A stretch of 5,786 nucleotides of DNA from Bacteroidota bacterium. Its GTDB lineage: Bacteria; Bacteroidota; Bacteroidia; Chitinophagales; Chitinophagaceae. Shown here one piece after another: positions 1 through 5,474 of the stretch. The notes beneath the pieces were generated by a model. That model worked only from the letters and a program-made list of their open reading frames with translations, searched no databases and was not told the DNA's origin. The stretch is from the NCBI GenBank assembly GCA_023427575.1, contig JAEZAY010000237.1, positions 1-5,786 on the forward strand, read 5' to 3'. The number at the start of each line of letters is the position of its first letter. The stretch's first letter is position 1. Position numbers and translations under genes: made by a program.

Positions 1-21
1 TTAAAAGCCTGTAAGGGATAT

Positions 22-73
22 CCCGGCAGGCAGCCGGGGCCCGCAGCCGATCGGGTATTTTTGTTTTTTTTTA
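22..73 (+). terminator. Probable intrinsic terminator of an upstream gene outside the window
   Basis: A perfect 6-bp GC stem (CCCGGC at 22-27, GCCGGG at 33-38, loop AGGCA) is followed by a second short dyad (CCCG at 40-43 with CGGG at 52-55, or the palindrome CCGATCGG at 47-54). A T-rich tract then runs from 56 to 73. GC hairpin followed by T-run is the layout of a rho-independent terminator read on the plus strand, so it would end a plus-strand gene lying left of position 1. The hairpin next to the T-run is the weaker of the two, which lowers confidence. No coding sequence can be recognised in 1-21. Confidence 0.45.
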
Positions 74-85
74 ATGATTGCGCTG

Positions 86-115
86 GTTGATTGTAATAAT
101 CAGGAAATATCTTTG
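86..115 (+). promoter_or_regulatory. Bacteroidota-type promoter for the RsmF-like methyltransferase
   Basis: TATCTTTG at 108-115 is an exact match to the Bacteroidota -7 consensus TAnnTTTG. GTTG at 86-89 is one mismatch from the -33 TTTG element, and the 18-nt spacer is within the usual range. Transcription would start near 120-123, leaving a leader of about 37 nt before the TTG start at 159. The box overlaps the in-frame stop TGA at 114-116, so the gene cannot begin further upstream in that frame. Confidence 0.6.
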
Positions 116-147
116 ACCCGGTAAAACGCATTTCACATCAACAGCCC

Positions 148-162
148 ATGCCAATAGCTTGA
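148..162 (+). other. Four-codon mini-ORF overlapping the methyltransferase start
   Basis: ATG CCA ATA GCT TGA reads Met-Pro-Ile-Ala-stop in the +1 frame relative to the methyltransferase. Its TGA (160-162) overlaps the proposed TTG start (159-161) in the string TTGA. It is the only ATG between the promoter and the gene. It could be a translated leader that couples initiation at TTG, a chance ATG, or the true start separated from the gene by a one-base sequence error. The sequence alone does not decide. Confidence 0.25.
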
Positions 163-1535
163 ATCTTTCTTCCGAATTTTTACACTCAATCCGGGGCGTT
201 CCGGGTTTTAATGAAGCGGCATTTATAGAAGTGCATAAGGCAGAAGAACGTACCCTTTCGGTCCGTTTTAATCCACGTAAAAAGATCAGCGCTTCCATTC
301 CATTTCTGGCGGAAAAAGTACCCTGGACTTCAGACGGATACTATCTGAATGCCAGGCCTTCATTTACGCTCGATCCTTTATTTCACGGGGGCGCCTATTA
401 TGTGCAGGAAGCATCGAGCATGTTTTTGGAGCAGGCATTGATTCAGACTGTAGATCTAAAGGAAAAAATCCGGGTTTTGGATCTCTGCGCTGCTCCCGGC
501 GGCAAATCCACGCTGATCCAATCGCTGATCTCTGAACAGAGCTTACTGGTAAGCAATGAGGTGATCCGCTCCCGGGTACTGGTATTGGAAGAAAATATAA
601 CAAAATGGGGCGCTTCAAATGTGATTGTTACCAACAATGACGCCCGCGATTTTCAAAGGCTGCCGGCTTATTTTGATGTGTTGGTAGTCGATGCGCCCTG
701 CTCGGGATCCGGCTTATTCCGTAAAGATCCTTCGGCGCTGGATGAATGGAGTGAAGCCAATGTTGAACTTTGTTCGCAACGACAGCAGCGGATCCTTGCA
801 GATGTTTACCCTTCCCTTAAAGAAAACGGAATTCTGATCTATTCCACCTGTTCTTATTCCGCCGAAGAAAATGAAAAAATCGCCGACTGGCTTCAATCCG
901 GCTATCAACTTGAATCAATCCGCCTTCAGGTAGATCCTTCATGGGGAATAGTAGAAACCATATCACCGCAAACCGCTTCATACGGGTATCGGTTCTATCC
1001 CGACAAAGTAAAAGGGGAAGGTTTCTTTATCGCCTGTTTTCGTAAAAAAGAGTTTATTACCAACGGCTTAAAAACAAGCAGTAAAAAGCCCGGCCCTGAA
1101 AAAATTTCTGCAGCTGAAAAAAAACTGACCGATGCGTTTATGGCTGATAACCATGGAATGTATTTGTGGAAACTGGGAGATCGCGTACTGGCATTGCCTT
1201 CAGGACTTGAGCAGGATTTGAAGCTTCTTGGTCAGAACCTATATCTTAAAAAAGCAGGCACGGCTATCGGAAAGCCAACGATTAAAGAATTGATTCCCGA
1301 CCATGAGCTGGCACTTAGCGGAATCCGGTCGGAAAACCTTGTTTCAATAACGTTAAATAAACAGGAAGCCCTGCAATATTTACGCAGAGAAGAAGTTACC
1401 ATTAAATCGGATCATCGGGGCTGGGCCTTGTTGAACTACGAAGGAATACCCCTCGGCTGGATCAAACATCTGGGATCCAGAATTAACAATTATTATCCGA
1501 AGGAATGGAGAATTTTGAAACCCGGCGACAAATAA
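159..1535 (+). CDS. rsmF: RsmF/NOL1/NOP2/Sun-family RNA (cytosine-C5) methyltransferase
   Basis: This SAM-dependent enzyme transfers a methyl group to C5 of a cytosine in RNA. In E. coli the RsmF target is 16S rRNA C1407; the exact target here is inferred. The 458 residues show the expected order: an N-terminal RNA-binding segment (about 1-100, with SVRFNPRK at 34-41), SAM motif I VLDLCAAPGGKST (106-118), motif IV DAPCSGSG (178-185) with the product-release cysteine C181, and motif VI YSTCS (228-232) with the catalytic cysteine C231. The C-terminal RsmF/PUA-like region (about 385-452) includes LGWIKHLGSRINNYYP. Length fits bacterial RsmF-type proteins. The start is TTG: the frame is closed by TGA at 114-116, no in-frame ATG lies between, a consensus promoter sits just upstream, and MNLSSEFLHSI looks like a normal family N-terminus. 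No Shine-Dalgarno sequence is evident. The protein has no signal peptide and is cytoplasmic. The gene precedes the LysM gene by 42 bp, which has its own promoter-like element. Confidence 0.93.
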   Translation: MNLSSEFLHSIRGVPGFNEAAFIEVHKAEERTLSVRFNPRKKISASIPFLAEKVPWTSDGYYLNARPSFTLDPLFHGGAYYVQEASSMFLEQALIQTVDLKEKIRVLDLCAAPGGKSTLIQSLISEQSLLVSNEVIRSRVLVLEENITKWGASNVIVTNNDARDFQRLPAYFDVLVVDAPCSGSGLFRKDPSALDEWSEANVELCSQRQQRILADVYPSLKENGILIYSTCSYSAEENEKIADWLQSGYQLESIRLQVDPSWGIVETISPQTASYGYRFYPDKVKGEGFFIACFRKKEFITNGLKTSSKKPGPEKISAAEKKLTDAFMADNHGMYLWKLGDRVLALPSGLEQDLKLLGQNLYLKKAGTAIGKPTIKELIPDHELALSGIRSENLVSITLNKQEALQYLRREEVTIKSDHRGWALLNYEGIPLGWIKHLGSRINNYYPKEWRILKPGDK

Positions 1536-1551
1536 AAAAATTACATCTTTG
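1514..1551 (+). promoter_or_regulatory. Candidate promoter for the LysM/DPBB gene
   Basis: CATCTTTG at 1544-1551 matches TAnnTTTG at all but one position and sits in a context (TACATCTTTGCAGC) typical of Bacteroidota promoters. The nearest TTTG (1514-1517), inside the end of the methyltransferase gene, leaves a spacer of 26 nt, longer than usual, so the -33 element is uncertain. A start near 1557 would give a leader of about 20 nt before ATG 1578 and would make TTG 1557 an unlikely initiation codon. Read-through from the methyltransferase is also possible. Confidence 0.45.
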
Positions 1552-1577
1552 CAGCATTGCAAAAAATTACGTTACCT

Positions 1578-2549
1578 ATGATTAGAATGAGGCTTGTTGT
1601 ATTGATTTTATTGTGTTTTGCAGGCAGTCAGCTCTTTTCTCAATCGGATCTGATGGTGAAGGGAAACAGTTCGGAACTTTACCTGATGCATACGGTTGCG
1701 CCCAAAGAGACCTGGTATAGTTTGGGAAGAATGTACAATCTGCCTCCAAAAGAACTGGCCGCATTTAATAAACTCCGCATCGATCAGCCGCTGAATATTG
1801 CCCAGCAATTGAAAGTTCCTTTAACGGCCACAAATTTCATCCAGGCTTCAAACAGCAGCGCCGGTACATCGCTGATTCCATTGTACCATATTGTTCAGGA
1901 AAGGGAATGGATGTACCGGATTTCGGTGAATCATAATAAAGTGCCCATCGAAAATCTTGAAAAATGGAACAATATCAACCGCGACAATGCCGTGGCAGGT
2001 ACCAAACTGATCGTCGGGTTTTTAAAAGTTGATCCCGCCCAATCGCCACTGGCCGGAACAGGCGCTCAGCCTTCTGCCCCTGCACCCGTCACTCCGCCGG
2101 TAGTGAAAAATGATCCGGACTACAGCGATGGGCGTAAGCAAACCGTTCCGCGTGAAACGCCAAAAACACAAACAGTAACAGAAGAAAAAACAATTCCTTC
2201 ACCGGTGAGTTCCACAGAACCAAACAGTGCCATTGCCGCGGATTTTAAAGGCGGATATTTTAAAAATCAGTATGATGAGAGAGGTAAAACCGTGAGCGGG
2301 GTTTCCGGAATTTTTAAAAGCACCAGCGGATGGAACGACGGTAAATACTATGCTCTTATGAATAAGGTTCCGGTAGGAACCATTGTAAAAGTGAAATTTC
2401 CTTCTACAAACAAAACCGTTTATGCCAAAGTGTTAGGTGAGCTGCCGGAAATGCGCGAAAGCCAGGGCCTGACCATCCGGCTTAGTGACGCGGCAGTAAG
2501 CGAATTGGGTGCCGGTAACACCAAATTTACAGTTGATGTTGCCTATTAA
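1578..2549 (+). CDS. Secreted protein with two LysM-like domains and a C-terminal RlpA-like double-psi beta-barrel
   Basis: This is probably an exported cell-wall-binding protein of 323 residues. The N-terminus MIRMRLVVLILLCFAGSQLFSQ is a signal peptide with a likely cleavage after the SQ region and no lipobox. Two LysM-like segments follow: about 34-82 (HTVAPKETWYSLGRMYNLPP) and about 102-150 (HIVQEREWMYRISVNHNKVP). A Pro/Thr/Ser-rich linker spans about 151-221. The C-terminal 100 residues (GGYFKNQYDERGKTVSGVSG, then VPVGTIVKVKFPSTNKTVYA and LTIRLSDAAVSELG) resemble the RlpA/expansin-like double-psi barrel. The usual RlpA DRGP segment appears as LGELP, and the TAAH-like segment as YYALMNK, so lytic activity is doubtful and a binding or structural role seems more likely. 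The start was set at ATG 1578 because it begins the signal peptide and follows the putative promoter; TTG 1557 would add seven residues. The gene converges on fmt. Its specific cellular role is not known to me. Confidence 0.85.
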   Translation: MIRMRLVVLILLCFAGSQLFSQSDLMVKGNSSELYLMHTVAPKETWYSLGRMYNLPPKELAAFNKLRIDQPLNIAQQLKVPLTATNFIQASNSSAGTSLIPLYHIVQEREWMYRISVNHNKVPIENLEKWNNINRDNAVAGTKLIVGFLKVDPAQSPLAGTGAQPSAPAPVTPPVVKNDPDYSDGRKQTVPRETPKTQTVTEEKTIPSPVSSTEPNSAIAADFKGGYFKNQYDERGKTVSGVSGIFKSTSGWNDGKYYALMNKVPVGTIVKVKFPSTNKTVYAKVLGELPEMRESQGLTIRLSDAAVSELGAGNTKFTVDVAY

Positions 2550-2565
2550 TTAGAACCTCAATATC

Positions 2566-3492
2566 TCACGTGAACCGATAGCCGCGCAGGAAATCTTCTG
2601 TGGTTAATTTTTTCTTTCCTTCAAGCTGGATTTCATTACATACAATGTAACCATCGCTGCAGGAAAATTTCAGGAAGGATTTTCCGTCGCTTTCAAAACT
2701 TCCTGGTTCTGTGATGGGATTGGCCACTTCTTTCCGGGCCTTGAAAATTTTCAGGGTTTTGCCCTGAAAGTCGGTAAAAGCAGCGGGGTAGGGCGATAGG
2801 CCACGGATCAGATTGTAGATTTCATCAGCGCTTTTAGTCCAGTCTATTTTACAGGTATCAGTAAAAATTCGGGGTGCATGTTTATCCCGACTTTGATCAG
2901 TGGCTTCAAGTTCAGACTGTGGGATATCCTTTATCGTATTTTCGTTGAGCGCTTTTAACGTTTTTACCAGAAGTGCAGCGCCGCTGATCTTCATGCGGTC
3001 GTGCAGTTCACCGGCCGTTTCATCATCACCTATCGGGATTCTTTCTCTTAACAGCACATTTCCGGTATCTATTTCATGACGGAGCCTGAATGTGGTTATT
3101 CCGGTTTCCTGTTCACCATTAATAATGGCCCAGTTAATTGGCGCCGCGCCGCGGTACTCGGGTAACCAGGAACCATGAAGATTGATGGTTCCCATTGGTG
3201 GCATATTCCACACTATTTCAGGAAGCATCCTGAATGCAACCACAACATGAACATCGGCACCAATCTCTTTTAAGGCCCGGATAAAATCCGGATCTTTCAG
3301 CTTTAGCGGCTGGAGTACCGGCAGCTGGTTCTCAATCGCGCACTGCTTTACCGCGCTTTGACTTATTTTTAATCCCCGGCCTGAAGGCCTGTCGGGTGCG
3401 GTCACCACTGCTGCCACGTTAAATCCCGCTGCTAATAAGGCCTCCAGTGAAGCAACGGCGAACTCCGGCGTGCCCATAAATACAATCTTCAT
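2566..3492 (-). CDS. fmt: Methionyl-tRNA formyltransferase
   Basis: The enzyme transfers a formyl group from 10-formyltetrahydrofolate to Met-tRNA(fMet) for translation initiation; it is cytoplasmic. The 308-residue protein has normal family length. The N-terminal MKIVFMGTPEFAV is the standard start of the Rossmann-type formyltransferase domain (about 1-180). The active site INLHGSWLPEYRGAAPINWA (103-122) carries the expected Asn104 and His106, and Asp142 in EIDTGNVL (140-147) completes the N-H-D triad known from E. coli Fmt. The tRNA-binding C-terminal domain (about 205-305) contains CKIDWTKSADEIYNLIRGLS and SPYPAA. Trp109 stands where SLLP is more usual, which is not at a catalytic position. 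A weak purine stretch (AAAAGAG) precedes the ATG. The gene lies 36 bp downstream of the DUF1343 gene with no clear promoter between, so the two are probably cotranscribed. Its stop is 16 bp from the convergent LysM gene. Confidence 0.97.
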   Translation of the reverse strand: MKIVFMGTPEFAVASLEALLAAGFNVAAVVTAPDRPSGRGLKISQSAVKQCAIENQLPVLQPLKLKDPDFIRALKEIGADVHVVVAFRMLPEIVWNMPPMGTINLHGSWLPEYRGAAPINWAIINGEQETGITTFRLRHEIDTGNVLLRERIPIGDDETAGELHDRMKISGAALLVKTLKALNENTIKDIPQSELEATDQSRDKHAPRIFTDTCKIDWTKSADEIYNLIRGLSPYPAAFTDFQGKTLKIFKARKEVANPITEPGSFESDGKSFLKFSCSDGYIVCNEIQLEGKKKLTTEDFLRGYRFT

Positions 3493-3528
3493 CTTCGTTT
3501 ACTCTTTTGCGTTAGTGCACGCGGTTTG

Positions 3529-4758
3529 CTATTCAAAATCGGGGTACAGTAAATATTTGTTCCTGATCTTTTTAAACTCTTTAATGCCGGGCTGCCAGCT
3601 ATTACGGATCTCATCTTCGGAAACTCCTGCAATCACCTGTTGTTTCAGCTTATCAGTTCCTGCCAACAGGTTAATAAAATTGTTTTTCAGAAAAAAGGAA
3701 TCTTTTTGGGGGAAGAGGCGGTAGGCTTCAATCAGGTATTTGATCTGTAATTTATTATCTACTTTTTCCAGCACTTCTTTTTCTGTTCCTTCCAGATTCC
3801 AGCCAAAACATAGCCTGTCTTTTAATTTTGGATTGGTAGCGCCCTCACGGCTGGTTGGAGTGAAAGAATAGAGATTTTTAGGAAGAGAGGGATGACCGAA
3901 AATCTGAAACGGTTTATCGGTACCCCTGCCTTCACTCAGCACGGTTCCTTCAAAAAAACAGGTGGAAGGATACCAGTAAACAGACTGGATATCCGGAAGA
4001 TTTGGCGAAGGTTTTACCGGTAATTCATACAGACTCTTATGCGTATAATTTTCGCAGGGGATAATGGTTGCCTTCCATCCGCTGGCGATCATTTTTTTAT
4101 TGGCCGCGGAATCAAGCCATCGCTCACCAATTATCATTTGCGCATATTCACCAATGGTCATACCATAAACAACCGGAACCGGCTGCATTCCAACAAAGGA
4201 GGTGAATTTGCGGTCGAGTACGGGACCGTCAATATAAAATCCGTTCGGATTGGGGCGGTCCAGAATAATCAGCGGCTTGTTATGTTCAATGGCCGATTCA
4301 ATAAATTCTTCCAGCGAAGAAATATAGGTATAGAAACGGACGCCCACATCCTGAATATCAAACATCATCATGTCTACATCTTTCAGATCATCGGCCGAAG
4401 GTTTTCTTTTTTTACCATACAGGGAAATTACCTGGATCCCGGTTTCGCGGTCAATGATATTATCAAACTTTTCACCCGCATCGGCTTTTCCGCGAAAACC
4501 ATGTTCAGGCGCAAAGATTTTCGCGATTTTAACGTCTCTTTTCTTCAGTGAATCAACCAGATGGCTAGTTCCAATAACGGTGGTATGATTGGCAAACAAT
4601 CCTACTCTTTTTCCTTTAATCATTGGGAGATAAGCCTCCAGCCGATCGGCAGCAGGTATAATTTTTGTACCCACGCTTGCAGAGCCTTTCGGTGCCTGGC
4701 AATGGGTCTGGATACAAATGGCAAAAAAAGCGGTTAGAGAAAGCAGAGATTTTTTCAT
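3529..4758 (-). CDS. namZ: DUF1343/NamZ-type exo-beta-N-acetylmuramidase (GH171), exported
   Basis: The characterised members of this family (Bacillus subtilis NamZ, formerly YbbC) remove MurNAc from the non-reducing end of peptidoglycan fragments, in wall turnover and recycling; the same activity is inferred here. The 409 residues start with MKKSLLSLTAFFAICIQTHC, a signal peptide that predicts a periplasmic or surface location. Cys20 lies near the cleavage region, but IQTHC is a poor lipobox. Family landmarks in order are KRVGLFANHTT (50-60), APEHGFRG (83-90, with Glu85, the likely catalytic acid by family analogy), FDIQDVGVRFYTYI (133-146), LDRPNPNG (166-173), VKPSPNLPD (248-256) and FFEGTVLSEGRGTDKPFQ (268-285). 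All are intact and the length is normal. ATG 4758 starts the signal peptide; no Shine-Dalgarno sequence or convincing promoter is visible on this strand. It is probably the first gene of an operon with fmt and is divergent from the FKBP gene. A broad substrate range or another sugar specificity cannot be excluded. Confidence 0.92.
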   Translation of the reverse strand: MKKSLLSLTAFFAICIQTHCQAPKGSASVGTKIIPAADRLEAYLPMIKGKRVGLFANHTTVIGTSHLVDSLKKRDVKIAKIFAPEHGFRGKADAGEKFDNIIDRETGIQVISLYGKKRKPSADDLKDVDMMMFDIQDVGVRFYTYISSLEEFIESAIEHNKPLIILDRPNPNGFYIDGPVLDRKFTSFVGMQPVPVVYGMTIGEYAQMIIGERWLDSAANKKMIASGWKATIIPCENYTHKSLYELPVKPSPNLPDIQSVYWYPSTCFFEGTVLSEGRGTDKPFQIFGHPSLPKNLYSFTPTSREGATNPKLKDRLCFGWNLEGTEKEVLEKVDNKLQIKYLIEAYRLFPQKDSFFLKNNFINLLAGTDKLKQQVIAGVSEDEIRNSWQPGIKEFKKIRNKYLLYPDFE

Positions 4759-4809
4759 ACAGGTGAGAAAGTTTTAGCAATCAGCGACGAATTTCTTAAA
4801 AAAACTTTT

Positions 4810-4841
4810 ATTGGCAGATGATTATTATTGTTTTTACTTTG
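4810..4841 (+). promoter_or_regulatory. Candidate promoter for the FKBP gene
   Basis: TTACTTTG at 4834-4841 is one mismatch from the Bacteroidota -7 consensus TAnnTTTG. ATTG at 4810-4813 is one mismatch from the -33 TTTG, with a 20-nt spacer, close to the usual 19. Transcription would begin near 4846-4850, giving an unusually long leader of roughly 95-100 nt before ATG 4945. The region is shared with the divergent DUF1343 gene, whose own promoter I could not identify. Confidence 0.5.
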
Positions 4842-4885
4842 CCGACCGGCCTATAATCTGCTTCCCTTCGAATTGAAATGATATC

Positions 4886-4923
4886 AGATCCGGTTATCAG
4901 AAAACATTTAGTTTTCTGAATCT
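4886..4923 (+). promoter_or_regulatory. Perfect inverted repeat/hairpin in the FKBP leader
   Basis: TCAGAAAAC (4897-4905) and GTTTTCTGA (4911-4919) form a perfect 9-bp stem with a five-base loop ATTTA. AGAT (4886-4889) and ATCT (4920-4923) can extend it across a seven-base bulge. It ends 22 nt before the ATG and is not followed by a T-run on the plus strand, so it is not an ordinary terminator. It could be an mRNA stabiliser, a translational control hairpin or a DNA operator for either divergent gene. It is a clear structure, but its function is unknown. Confidence 0.5.
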
Positions 4924-4944
4924 TTAAATAAAAAATACATCGAT

Positions 4945-5400
4945 ATGCAACAAGTTAAGCAAGGTGATACAGTGAAAGTGCATTACCATGGAAAATTAAC
5001 AGATGGTACCACCTTTGATTCTTCTGAAGGAAGAGAACCTCTTGAGTTTGAAGTGGGCAGTGGTCAGGTTATTAAGGGGTTTGATGATGGCGTATCCGGA
5101 ATGGAAGTGGGGCAGAAGAAAACCATTCAAATCCCTGTGAATGATGCATACGGTCCTAAGGATGAGAATATGGTTGTTCAATTTCCAAAATCCAATTTTC
5201 CGGCCGACCTTAAACCGGAAGTGGGAATGCAGTTGAATATGACCAATGGTTCCGGGCAAGTAATTCCCGTGGTGATCGTGGAAGTGGGTGAAGAAGATGT
5301 TACGCTCGATGCAAACCATCCGCTGGCCGGCCAGGACCTGGTATTCGACCTTGAACTGGTGGAGATTTCCGGTGGCGCTTCCCGGATTATCATGCCATAG
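4945..5400 (+). CDS. SlyD-like FKBP-type peptidyl-prolyl cis-trans isomerase
   Basis: This is a folding catalyst and chaperone that isomerises Xaa-Pro bonds. The 151 residues have no signal peptide, so it acts in the cytoplasm. The FKBP core is split: VKQGDTVKVHYHGKLTDGTTF (residues 4-24) and EVGSGQVIKGFDDGVSGM (36-53) with the AYG segment (68-70) belong to the first part. The insert-in-flap (IF) chaperone domain covers about 75-122 (DENMVVQFPKSNFP, VGMQLNM, PVVIVEV). The core then resumes at DANHPLAGQDLVFDLELVEI (122-141). The order, with DEN..V.FPK and NHPLAG, is that of SlyD/SlpA. The His/Cys-rich metal-binding tail of E. coli SlyD is absent, since the protein ends soon after the barrel, so nickel delivery is not predicted. 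The ATG is preceded by an A-rich stretch (AAATAAAAAATACATCGAT) rather than an SD sequence, common in Bacteroidota. The gene appears to be monocistronic, between its own promoter and a strong terminator. Confidence 0.95.
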   Translation: MQQVKQGDTVKVHYHGKLTDGTTFDSSEGREPLEFEVGSGQVIKGFDDGVSGMEVGQKKTIQIPVNDAYGPKDENMVVQFPKSNFPADLKPEVGMQLNMTNGSGQVIPVVIVEVGEEDVTLDANHPLAGQDLVFDLELVEISGGASRIIMP

Positions 5401-5430
5401 AATTTAGTCTGAAAAGAATTGTATAAAATC

Positions 5431-5474
5431 AAAAGCATTGAGCTGATCTGATCAGTTCAATGCTTTTGTTATTT
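5431..5474 (+). terminator. Strong intrinsic terminator of the FKBP gene
   Basis: AAAAGCATTGA (5431-5441) pairs perfectly with TCAATGCTTTT (5457-5467). Inside it, G5442-T5456 makes a G-U pair and CTGA (5443-5446) pairs with TCAG (5452-5455), so the stem is about 16 bp with the five-base loop TCTGA. The T-rich stretch CTTTTGTTATTT follows. It begins 30 bp after the FKBP stop codon. The A-run opening the stem means it could also work on the minus strand. Confidence 0.88.

Noticed and set aside
364..637. Two minus-strand frames inside the methyltransferase gene
   Set aside because: Both overlap the SAM-binding motif of the real gene and encode Pro/Arg/Ser-rich sequence without any domain.
2550..2565. 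Shared terminator between the convergent LysM and fmt genes
   Set aside because: The 16-bp gap has no stem-loop and no T-run on either strand.
2566..2573. TCACGTGA palindrome at the fmt stop codon
   Set aside because: It is an eight-base palindrome overlapping coding sequence and the stop codon, with no T-run; chance is the likeliest explanation.
4039..4551. 170-codon open frame on the plus strand inside the DUF1343 gene
   Set aside because: It is fully antisense to a gene with intact family motifs; its translation shows no recognisable domain and no promoter precedes it.
3529..4758. DUF1343 protein as a lipoprotein through Cys20
   Set aside because: IQTHC does not fit a lipobox: His at -1 and Thr at -2 are unfavourable. 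An ordinary signal peptide is simpler.
4996..5319. 107-codon minus-strand frame inside the FKBP gene
   Set aside because: It is antisense to a clearly conserved SlyD-like gene, and its His/Ile-rich translation looks like a shadow.
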